A stretch of DNA of 12,013 nucleotides from positions 1 through 12,013 of the forward strand of contig JASFHH010000052.1 in NCBI GenBank assembly GCA_050123335.1, given 5' to 3'. Below the pieces are notes generated by a model, which made no database searches, was not told where the DNA came from, and saw nothing but the letters and a program-made list of their open reading frames with translations. Positions 1 through 6,488 of this stretch are shown here, piece after piece; the stretch's first letter is position 1; each line of letters starts with the position of its first letter. The DNA is from JASFHF01 sp050123335 (GTDB taxonomy: Bacteria > Pseudomonadota > Gammaproteobacteria > UBA12402). The position numbers and the translations under genes were made by a program.

Positions 1-75
1 ACCCAAGCCTCTTTAATAAACAAATTTTGACTACATCAGTTTATAAGAAATTAACTATATCTTCACAAGATTAAT

Positions 76-104
76 TTGACGATTGCAGCGGCCATATTTA
101 TAAT
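76..104 (+). promoter_or_regulatory. Sigma-70 promoter of the Wip-like gene
   Basis: A -35 box TTGACG (76-81) and a perfect -10 box TATAAT (99-104) are separated by exactly 17 bases. Transcription would begin near 111 and leave a leader of about 67 bases before the ATG at 178. The gene has its own Shine-Dalgarno, AAGGAG at 164-169, eight bases before the ATG. This is the closest match to consensus in the window. No operator or PmrA-type pair of CTTAA repeats with the correct spacing was seen around it. Confidence 0.7.
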
Positions 105-177
105 ACGAAAAAATAATAATTAATGTCCACTTAAACTTTAATGCAATTCTTAATAAAAGCAACAAGGAGTTTGCCAT

Positions 178-1473
178 ATGTTTAAAACTAAAACCATTGA
201 TATAAATCGGTATCCAAAAAGAATTAATATTCCTGATAACATTTCCACAATTAACTTTGGTAGCATGCACGGCAATGCTTTAAAGTTATTACATCTCTTA
301 ATTGCTTATGGAATTATCAAGATATCCAGAAATACATATAACGAATTTGTTAGTTTTTATGATCTAAAAAAAGGAAAATTTATTACATCGGATGGTGAGG
401 AGAGAGAACATACAGACTTAACCACTGATATGATTGTTATATGCACATCACATATAAATGCAATTAAAGTATCAACTAGCAAAAAATATTTACTTAGATT
501 TTTTGGTGGTTTATTAAAAGGTAATTTAACCCATGTATTTTTAATTGGAAAAATATTGGAAAAATTGTGCGAAAATAAAAACATTGAATATACCATTATA
601 CCTAATAAAGATGATCTAAACACTATTGCAAGAACTTACAAACAACCCGATGTAACTACATCTCCGTATGGGAACACAGATTTTGATAAATGTTTTTTAA
701 GTAAATGTAGATTAGTAGGTTACGAAAATGATAAACTCAGTAAAATTATTTTTATCTATACTTGCGCTCCAATTGCTTTTGAAAAAATTAAAAACTTTGC
801 TAAGAAATTTGTCACAGGAGAAGGCAAAAATAATATCAAATGGAATAATGCTGATGATTTGTATTATAGCATTGTTGAAATAAATACTCAGTTTTTAGTT
901 TATTTGAAGAATAAAAAGGAATTTTTTGCGAAAATAGTACCCCAACTACAAAAAGTTGACAATCCTCCTACTAAATACGAAAATTTACTAGAATACGCAA
1001 TCGCAAATAATAGTATCGAATCAAGATATTTCGATGAAAATTATAAACATAATGGATGTAAAGTAATAATTGTGTGTTCTAAAAGAATTCTTAAGAAAAA
1101 TCGTAAAAATGTAGTAAATCTTTATTCTTATGATAATAAATTTGATTATAAAAATAAAAAAGATAAGCCTAACAAACATAAATATAAAGTATACATGTCG
1201 TTTACTCAAGAGCCGCAAGAGAAAAATGCCAACGTAACCGTACAGCCAAATAAATTTTTTAAACCTAAAAAACAAGTACCAGAACAAATACCCCGCAAAC
1301 ATAAAAAAGAAACATTTGGTGACATAATAAAGAATGAGATGTTAGGGCTTTTCTATCAATTAGTACCACAATTTTTATTAGATCTTTTTAATTGCCGTCG
1401 GCAAAAAGAAAGAGGGCAAAAAGATCGTAACAACTATGAAAAAATCGCACGCTGTTTACTAAGGAGGTGGTAA
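178..1473 (+). CDS. Degenerate WipA/WipB-like phosphoesterase, probable pseudophosphatase effector
   Basis: Product of 431 residues, lysine-rich, with no signal peptide or membrane segment. The start is fixed by AAGGAG eight bases upstream. I read it as a distant member of the WipA/WipB-like family of Dot/Icm effector phosphatases of Legionella and Coxiella relatives (PPP/calcineurin-like metallophosphoesterases). The comparison is from memory of the family pattern. Residues 26-40 (NFGSMHGNALKLLHL) match the GDxHGNALKLL start; 107-130 align without gaps to the GDxLADRG...KILEKL block; 194-199 (YTCAPI) match Y(T/S)HAPI; 225-243 match an 'INxQF' helix; 291-314 match the HNGxxVxxVHGH...NVVNL block. 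The expected metal ligands are replaced: Asp by Ser29, GD/DRG by Gly111/Gly115-Asn116, SNH by PNK (142-144), His by Cys196, VHGH by VCSK (299-302). If the family call holds, the protein cannot be an active PPP enzyme. The lysine- and arginine-rich tail (about 345-431) has no match I know. It stands alone, convergent with the LPS genes. The alternative is an unrelated protein of unknown function. Confidence 0.55.
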   Translation: MFKTKTIDINRYPKRINIPDNISTINFGSMHGNALKLLHLLIAYGIIKISRNTYNEFVSFYDLKKGKFITSDGEEREHTDLTTDMIVICTSHINAIKVSTSKKYLLRFFGGLLKGNLTHVFLIGKILEKLCENKNIEYTIIPNKDDLNTIARTYKQPDVTTSPYGNTDFDKCFLSKCRLVGYENDKLSKIIFIYTCAPIAFEKIKNFAKKFVTGEGKNNIKWNNADDLYYSIVEINTQFLVYLKNKKEFFAKIVPQLQKVDNPPTKYENLLEYAIANNSIESRYFDENYKHNGCKVIIVCSKRILKKNRKNVVNLYSYDNKFDYKNKKDKPNKHKYKVYMSFTQEPQEKNANVTVQPNKFFKPKKQVPEQIPRKHKKETFGDIIKNEMLGLFYQLVPQFLLDLFNCRRQKERGQKDRNNYEKIARCLLRRW

Positions 1474-1566
1474 TTGCAGCAGTCTGTAAAAAATTGTGAG
1501 AATGGTCAGAATATATAAACTATGCTGCTTAATAGGGGGAGCAAATTGTGACCATGAGCAATGAAC

Positions 1567-2745
1567 TTATAGATTAGTTTGTTTTTCAATTCCTGCGCCA
1601 AATAACACAGAAATAAATAAAACGTAAAATAATGCACTTCTATGTATTAAGAGAGCGTCTACCGTACAAGAATTTATGGTGAAAGTAATTATTAGTCCTT
1701 GTGCTAAATAACGTTCAAACAGCGGCAGAGATCTTGCTTCAAAAAATTGCGTAATTAACCATAACATAAAAATTATCATTCCGACCAAACCAATTTGTAC
1801 TGCTAGGTGGACGAAGCTATTATGCGGATCCCATAAAGGCTGACCTTCTTCGGCTGTTACTGCATGAGTCGTATCATAAATATATGGGAAAGAGCCTGTG
1901 CCATATCCAAATAAAGGTTTTCGTTTTATTAATCCTAAGCTTGTTTTTAAGAATATTATTCGTGTTCCTGTCGAAGTTTTTTGATTATGTGAATAATATA
2001 GTTCATGGATACTGCGTTTGATTTGCATAATTCTGTCACATGCTTTAGGGGATAAAAAGCATATGCTTGCAAAAATCATGGGAATAATTATTATGGCATA
2101 TAATACTCCTTTCCATTTTAATTTTTGTATTAAGGTTAGAGCCATTAATACAAAAAATATTAACATGCCTGTTCTTTCGATGTTAATAAAATACAAATCA
2201 AAAACCAACCATAGAAAAATTACTCCATATAAAATGTGTAACCAAAATTTGCGGTTGTTTATTATTTTGTGTACCAACAAAAAACAAGCGAATGCTATTA
2301 GCATACTCCAAGCGATTGGATCATAGTGAGTTATATGTGCTTGTGAGGTAAATAAAAAACTCGAACAAAAAACGCCGATGATAAAACAGTTAAGTGCAAT
2401 TTGACGCAATTTTGCGGTGTTAAAGCTAGCTACCAGTAAAGGAGGTAATAATAGTTTATCACTATATTTCATAAAAATTTTAATTGCATAGTTTAAGTTA
2501 AAATGATTATAAGTTATGCCTATAGCTAACATGGTTACCAGCAGGAGTGAGATATACTGCATTTTATAGTTAAATATTTTATGAATGTTTTGCTTGAATT
2601 TGCCAGAAATTAAATTTAGAATTGCTGCAATTATTGCTGCAGAACTTAATGCTGGAGAAAATGGTAGCGTAAGAATGGCAAGAAATACTAATCCAAGTGC
2701 TAAATAGTCAATACTGTTTTTTATTGATAACGAATTAATTTGCAT
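1567..2745 (-). CDS. O-antigen ligase family membrane protein (Wzy_C/WaaL-like)
   Basis: Polytopic membrane protein of 392 residues, usual length for WaaL/Wzy_C proteins. About ten hydrophobic segments run along it, with one large periplasmic loop at roughly 232-312. Family marks are visible: ERTGML (190-195) carrying the conserved Arg, STGTR (258-262), LFGYGTGSF (278-286), and WDPHNSFVHLAVQIGLVG (305-322), whose His308 corresponds to the catalytic-site histidine of the ligases. Such proteins join an undecaprenyl-diphosphate-linked O-chain to lipid A-core at the periplasmic face, or polymerise glycans. Sequence alone does not separate ligase from polymerase. Its ATG lies inside the last codons of the upstream glycosyltransferase gene (11-base overlap), so the two are very likely cotranscribed and translationally coupled. 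This fits an LPS role. Confidence 0.85.
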   Translation of the reverse strand: MQINSLSIKNSIDYLALGLVFLAILTLPFSPALSSAAIIAAILNLISGKFKQNIHKIFNYKMQYISLLLVTMLAIGITYNHFNLNYAIKIFMKYSDKLLLPPLLVASFNTAKLRQIALNCFIIGVFCSSFLFTSQAHITHYDPIAWSMLIAFACFLLVHKIINNRKFWLHILYGVIFLWLVFDLYFINIERTGMLIFFVLMALTLIQKLKWKGVLYAIIIIPMIFASICFLSPKACDRIMQIKRSIHELYYSHNQKTSTGTRIIFLKTSLGLIKRKPLFGYGTGSFPYIYDTTHAVTAEEGQPLWDPHNSFVHLAVQIGLVGMIIFMLWLITQFFEARSLPLFERYLAQGLIITFTINSCTVDALLIHRSALFYVLFISVLFGAGIEKQTNL

Positions 2746-3778
2746 AGTTTTTGCTTCCTTGTTTTCTCCAATTTTCGATTATTGAAAATACGCTATCCGG
2801 CTTAATTGCCTGCATACAACGGCAGTTTTTGTTCGAACAATTTTTTTCTGAACACTTATTTTTGCCAAGCAAGAAATTGGCTTTTGCGCCAATTGGCCGC
2901 CATCTTGTTGGTCCTGCTGATTGCAATGGCGGAAATAAACCTAAAGTATTAGTACCTAATGCGGCGGCTAAGTGCATAGGGCCAGTACTGGAAGCAACCA
3001 GACCATCAACTTGTTGCAGCAAATAAAGTAATTGATCTAGAGTTAGTTTTCCAATTAGATCATGAATATGTGGCGATTCATTGAAGCAAAGAGCAGACGA
3101 TATATAGGACTCTTTGCTAGAACCGGTAACTAAAATTTGGTATTTATCTGCATCCAGCAGCTCGCTTAATTTTTTATAATGCGCAAGCGGCCATTCTCTG
3201 CCGTTACCGTTGGAGCCTGGATGCATAACCAGAGTAAATTTATGTGGATTTAATAAATTAGTTATTGTTTGGTTGGGTTTAGGTTCTATTTTTAGTAGTG
3301 GTATTATTTCGTCAATGTTGCGTGGCGCAGTTAAGCCTAATCCTTTTAATAACATGGTGTTTAATTGTGCTTCATGTAATTTAGATTTTTTGCGGGAAAA
3401 ATTTACCAATTTATTACAATAGAACCAATGGTAATAACGACGATTAGTGCCGATTCTAACAGGAATTTTTGCTAATTTCGCTAATTTTGCTGCTTGTTTG
3501 TGGGCAAATATATTTAAAAAAGCTGTGTATTTTTGTGCTGCTAATTGTACTGCGGCTTGTTTTGTTGGAAGTGCTTGCAGATCATCCCAGTTAATAAAAT
3601 TATCAATCCAAGGGCAGCAATCAGCAATTGATTTAACGTATGATTTAGCTAGCAAGTCAATTGTAGCATCTGGAAATGCGCGTTTTAATAGCCCAATTGT
3701 AGGAATAGTGAGAACCAAGTCTCCTATATTATCATTTCTATTAATCAGAAATCGTGGTTTTTGGCTAAAATCATGCAT
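2735..3778 (-). CDS. Glycosyltransferase family 9, ADP-heptose:LPS heptosyltransferase-like
   Basis: Product of 347 residues from the ATG at 3778; a TTG at 3796 would add six residues. Neither start has a good Shine-Dalgarno. I prefer the ATG because the family's first strand follows closely (RFLINRNDNIGDLVLTIP, 9-26). The two-domain GT-B fold is indicated by that motif, by the HPGSNGNGREWP segment (186-197), and by the nucleotide-sugar site SSTGPMHLAAALG (263-275). Members move heptose from ADP-heptose to the inner core of LPS at the cytoplasmic face. WaaF, WaaC or WaaQ identity cannot be settled here. A cysteine cluster near the C-terminus (Cys309, 314, 319, 321) is reminiscent of CxnCxnCxC tails in some GT9 proteins and could bind a metal. 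The next gene overlaps by 11 bases and encodes an O-antigen-ligase-like protein, so they form an envelope operon. Confidence 0.85.
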   Translation of the reverse strand: MHDFSQKPRFLINRNDNIGDLVLTIPTIGLLKRAFPDATIDLLAKSYVKSIADCCPWIDNFINWDDLQALPTKQAAVQLAAQKYTAFLNIFAHKQAAKLAKLAKIPVRIGTNRRYYHWFYCNKLVNFSRKKSKLHEAQLNTMLLKGLGLTAPRNIDEIIPLLKIEPKPNQTITNLLNPHKFTLVMHPGSNGNGREWPLAHYKKLSELLDADKYQILVTGSSKESYISSALCFNESPHIHDLIGKLTLDQLLYLLQQVDGLVASSTGPMHLAAALGTNTLGLFPPLQSAGPTRWRPIGAKANFLLGKNKCSEKNCSNKNCRCMQAIKPDSVFSIIENWRKQGSKNYAN

Positions 3779-3784
3779 GATGCG

Positions 3785-3808
3785 ATTATATGGCAATACT
3801 TAGTATTG
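3785..3808 (-). promoter_or_regulatory. Possible -10 box and small palindrome before the GT9 gene
   Basis: On the minus strand a perfect TATAAT lies at 3790-3785, just seven bases before the ATG at 3778. A perfect 7-1-7 palindrome, CAATACTTAGTATTG, lies at 3794-3808 (plus-strand reading). There is no good -35 at the usual distance. If the -10 is used, the mRNA would be nearly leaderless, or the gene would start at a later codon. The palindrome could be an operator. Weak evidence; AT-rich DNA gives such boxes by chance. Confidence 0.25.
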
Positions 3809-3843
3809 CGCTAGCCATTTCAGGGTTATGCCATTAAAAGTTA

Positions 3844-3953
3844 ATTATGAGATTTTGGGTATCTTTTTCCGACGACTAGCTCCCATGGATGGAAGAGCGG
3901 GAGGCACATGGATGTGCCAGGGAGGAGAAAAAAGATACCCAAAATCTCATAAT
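3844..3953. repeat. 110-bp palindromic element with perfect 25-bp inverted arms and inner hairpins
   Basis: Two perfect 25-base inverted arms (3844-3868 and 3929-3953) enclose a GC-richer core of 60 bases. The core holds its own hairpin, GGCACA-TGGA-TGTGCC (3903-3918), and a second possible one, GCTC/GAGC (3879-3882 with 3895-3898), whose loop contains CATGGATGG. CTCCC at 3880-3884 can instead pair with GGGAG at 3899-3903 or 3920-3924, so alternative folds exist. No open reading frame of note lies inside. The composition contrasts with the AT-rich surroundings. It sits between the broken acyltransferase gene and the GT9 gene, both on the minus strand. It could be a MITE or other dispersed repeat, or a strong transcript hairpin separating the two genes. 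No T-tract follows either arm, so it is not a classic intrinsic terminator. Confidence 0.85.
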
Positions 3954-3992
3954 CGTCAAAACTTTAAATTAAGAAAATGGATGAATAGTTGA

Positions 3993-5116
3993 TTAAAAAA
4001 TACGTTTTAAAACTGGTAACTTACATATAGCAAAACCAATTGCAAACGATAAAATAACAGATGGAATAGCTATTACAATAAAATTTATAATAGGTGTCTG
4101 CGTCATGTAGTGCCTATAAATAACCGCTATAAAAGCTTGAGGTATGTTTTGAATAACATAAGCAGCAAAAGCAGCTCGAGACAGAATTGCTGTCAAATTG
4201 TTTTTTGCATCAAACAGCATTTTAAATGTATAAATTAAAAACATACACATTCCAATGACAGTAAACCCTCGGTTCATCATATCGGGGTTTAGCCCATATC
4301 CCCACGCAATTGGTCCAAGAAAAGCTTTTCCTAATAACCACATTAATATCCCCAAAAAGCATGTTTAAGTTCTAGTTGATCAAGCCACTTATCTTTAAAC
4401 GCTTGTATTCCAAAATAAAACATAACAATGTACATCGGAAAATATTTGAGAAGATGAAAACCTAAAAAATTATCTCCTAGATGATGTTGCAAATATAATC
4501 CCAAATAGTTAAACGGGATCATTATCACGGCAAATAAAACTATTTTCCAGATTGCTGGAATTTTTTTATCTTTTATTTCCGCGTTATTTTTATAAAATAA
4601 TTTTTTACTAAGCACAAAAAAACCATTAAATACAATAAGTGCCCATGTGAACCAGGTTACACCAAGGACAATATTTCCAGTTTTGAATAAAGGGCTAATT
4701 AAGTAATTTAAAATTGATACATAGTTTGAGCTTTTTATTCCCAGCATTGATAGTTGTTGAGGCATAAAATAAGAGATCACAATTGCTATTAGTGGCAATA
4801 TAATAAATATGGTCATCAAAGTTGGTATTCCTAATCGTTTTAATTTATCCAGCATAAAACGGCCAGCGCCTTTTCTATCAAATGAGGAAGTTACAAAGTA
4901 CGCCGATATGAAAAAGAATAAGCTCATAAAAAAAGATTGGTTAATTCCAAGAATGTTATTTAAAACATCATATTGCCATTGCATTGATTTTATTACATGC
5001 GGTAGATTATAGCCAATTGGATCTAATCCAGCCGCGCAGGCCGCATGATGTGTGATAACCAATATGACTAATACCCATTTTAGATTGTCTAGATATATGT
5101 ATCGTTTGATATCCAT
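3993..5116 (-). pseudogene. Acyltransferase 3 family membrane protein, frameshifted
   Basis: Two overlapping reading frames make one protein. The first (5116-4343, 257 codons) starts at an ATG with a strong Shine-Dalgarno (AGGAGG, complement of 5123-5128). It opens with YIYLDNLKWVLVILVITHHA and continues with FFMSLFFFISAYFV and KLKRLGIPTL, the standard N-terminal pattern of the acyltransferase-3 (OafA/OpgC-like) family, including the His pair in helix 1. It ends early after HAFWGY. The second frame (4355-3993) continues with GILMWLLGKAFLGPIAWG and further membrane helices to a normal family C-terminus. The break is at a T5G4 run (4350-4358). One extra G there restores HAFWGILMWLLG and a 374-residue protein of normal length. 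Family members O-acylate glycans or other surface molecules at the membrane. The rest of the gene is intact, so the lesion is recent, a sequencing error, or a slippage site. It diverges from accA. Confidence 0.8.
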
Positions 5117-5138
5117 GTTTTTCCTCCTGGACTCGCTT

Positions 5139-5168
5139 TTGATACGGCAGTATTTGTGGTATTATATC
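5139..5168 (+). promoter_or_regulatory. Probable accA promoter
   Basis: In the 80-base divergent gap between the acyltransferase gene and accA, TTGATA (5139-5144) can serve as -35 with either TATTAT (5160-5165, spacing 15) or TATATC (5163-5168, spacing 18) as -10. The accA Shine-Dalgarno AGAGG (5186-5190) follows, six bases before the ATG. The same gap must carry the promoter of the divergent acyltransferase gene, but I could not pick it out. Confidence 0.4.
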
Positions 5169-5196
5169 ATCTCCATTTAAGATGTAGAGGTTTTTT

Positions 5197-6153
5197 ATGG
5201 ATATGAATTTTTTAGATTTTGAGCAGCCGATTGCTGAGCTTGAAGCAAAAATTAGTGAGTTGCGTCTGATTAGCACGGACAATGGTATTAATATTGCCGA
5301 AGAAATTGCAAAGTTAGATAAACAAAGTAAAAGCCTGACAAAATCAATTTTCGCAAAATTAAAGCCCATCCAAATTGTGCAATTGGCACGTCATCCGCAA
5401 CGACCATATTTTTCTGATTATGTTAAACGGATATTTACTGATTTTGATGAATTATCAGGTGATCGCCAAACTTCAAATGGCAAAACTATTATGGGCGGTT
5501 TAGCTAAATTAGATGATATGTCTGTAATGGTAATTGGACATCAAAAAGGGCGTAAAACATCTGAAAAAGTTGAGCGCAATTTTGGGATGCCGCGGCCTGA
5601 AGATTATCGTAAAGCATTACGTTTAATGAAGATGGCAGAAAAATTTAAAATACCCGTGTTAACTTTTATTGATACACCAGGTGCGTATCCTGGTATTGAT
5701 GCGGAAGAACGTAATCAAAGTGAAGCAATTGCGCGCAATTTGTTTGAAATGTCGAAACTGCAAACCCCGATTATATGCACAGTTGTAGGAGAAGGCGGTT
5801 CCGGCGGTGCATTAGCGATAGGAGTAGGTGATCGTGTTTTAATGCTGCAGTATAGTATTTATTCGGTAATTTCCCCTGAAGGTTGTGCTTCGATTTTGTG
5901 GCGTGATGCAGCAAAAGCGCCAGAAGCGGCCGAAGCGTTGGGGGTTACTTCTGACCGTATTTTAAAATTAGGTTTAATTGATAAAATTATTAAGGAACCT
6001 TTGGGCGGTGCGCATCGTGATGTTGATGAAATGGCAAGTCGTTTAAAAAAAGAATTAGTTACACAGCTAAAAGAACTCTGTGATTTACCGGTTGCGCAGT
6101 TATTGGATGAAAGATATAAAAGATTTATGGGTTATGGGGTTGAAGTCGGTTAG
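5197..6153 (+). CDS. accA: Acetyl-CoA carboxylase carboxyltransferase subunit alpha
   Basis: Product of 318 residues (E. coli AccA has 319). With AccD it forms the A2B2 carboxyltransferase that moves the carboxyl group from carboxybiotin on AccB to acetyl-CoA, giving malonyl-CoA, the committed step of fatty acid synthesis in the cytosol. The N-terminus (MNFLDFEQPIAELEAKISEL, 3-22) is nearly the enterobacterial one. The crotonase-fold core follows: LARHPQRPYFSDYV (63-76), VIGHQKGR (112-119), FGMPRPEDYRKALRLMK (129-145), DTPGAYPG (159-166), GEGGSGGALAIGVGDRVLML (198-217) with the oxyanion-forming glycines, and SVISPEGCASILW (223-235). The ATG at 5197 has AGAGG six bases upstream; an ATG two codons on is possible. 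It appears intact. The next gene is tilS, as near accA in many gammaproteobacteria, but a long palindromic element now separates them. Confidence 0.98.
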   Translation: MDMNFLDFEQPIAELEAKISELRLISTDNGINIAEEIAKLDKQSKSLTKSIFAKLKPIQIVQLARHPQRPYFSDYVKRIFTDFDELSGDRQTSNGKTIMGGLAKLDDMSVMVIGHQKGRKTSEKVERNFGMPRPEDYRKALRLMKMAEKFKIPVLTFIDTPGAYPGIDAEERNQSEAIARNLFEMSKLQTPIICTVVGEGGSGGALAIGVGDRVLMLQYSIYSVISPEGCASILWRDAAKAPEAAEALGVTSDRILKLGLIDKIIKEPLGGAHRDVDEMASRLKKELVTQLKELCDLPVAQLLDERYKRFMGYGVEVG

Positions 6154-6182
6154 AAGGGGTTAATGATTTGGTGTTAATTGTA

Positions 6183-6434
6183 ACTCGTAATTTTACAACT
6201 TGTTTGTTTTGTAAAATTACGAGTAAGTAAGCATGCACATAACTGAAAAGAACACAGATCTTGCATGCGCGGTAGTTGCTACATAAACAAACTAATGGAT
6301 TGTATAAACTGACGAATTACTTATTAAATTCCTGTGGCAACTACCGCGCATAATAAATTTGTGTTCTTTTAATTTCGGTAGATGCTTGGTTACTCGCGAT
6401 TTTACACAAACAAGCTGGCTGTAAAATCGCGAGT
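6183..6434. repeat. 252-bp nested quasi-palindrome (MITE-like) between accA and tilS
   Basis: The 335-base gap between accA and tilS holds no gene but a large imperfect inverted repeat symmetrical about 6308. Matching blocks include 6246-6256 with 6360-6370 (AAAAGAACACA, 11 bp) and 6265-6279 with 6337-6351 (ATGCGCGGTAGTTGC, 15 bp), with patchy similarity between them. Each end of the element is itself a hairpin: 6183-6198 with 6209-6224 (16 bp, ACTCGTAATTTTACAA) and 6392-6406 with 6420-6434 (15 bp, ACTCGCGATTTTACA). The two tip hairpins differ from each other at two adjacent base pairs, and both differences are compensated. No transposase is present. The organisation is that of a non-autonomous, hairpin-ended mobile element or of a structured RNA. 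Hairpin 1 might also end accA transcripts, though no T-tract follows. Confidence 0.85.
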
Positions 6435-6488
6435 TCCAATTTAAACTGGCATTAATATAATTTTATGAATTTCACATTTTGAGAAATA

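Noticed and set aside
130..154. CTTAA-like repeats upstream of the Wip-like gene as a second PmrA box
   Set aside because: CTTAAA (130-135) and CTTAAT (149-154) are 19 bases apart instead of 11 and lie downstream of the strong promoter, so the geometry is wrong.
1476..1530. GCAGCA...TGCTGC pairing between the two convergent genes as a bidirectional terminator
   Set aside because: The stem is only six bases with a loop of about 40 and no adjacent T-tracts, so chance is the simplest explanation.
4343..4358. Programmed -1 frameshifting in the acyltransferase gene
   Set aside because: The T5G4 run in frame TTT-TGG-GGA would need a Trp tRNA to re-pair on TTG, and no clear downstream stem-loop was seen. 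A simple one-base deletion explains it better, though slippage by RNA polymerase is not excluded.
6183..6224. Hairpin 1 after accA as a standard intrinsic terminator
   Set aside because: The stem is strong but AT-rich and is followed by AAGTAAGCATGC with no T-tract. It is better explained as the tip of the larger inverted-repeat element.
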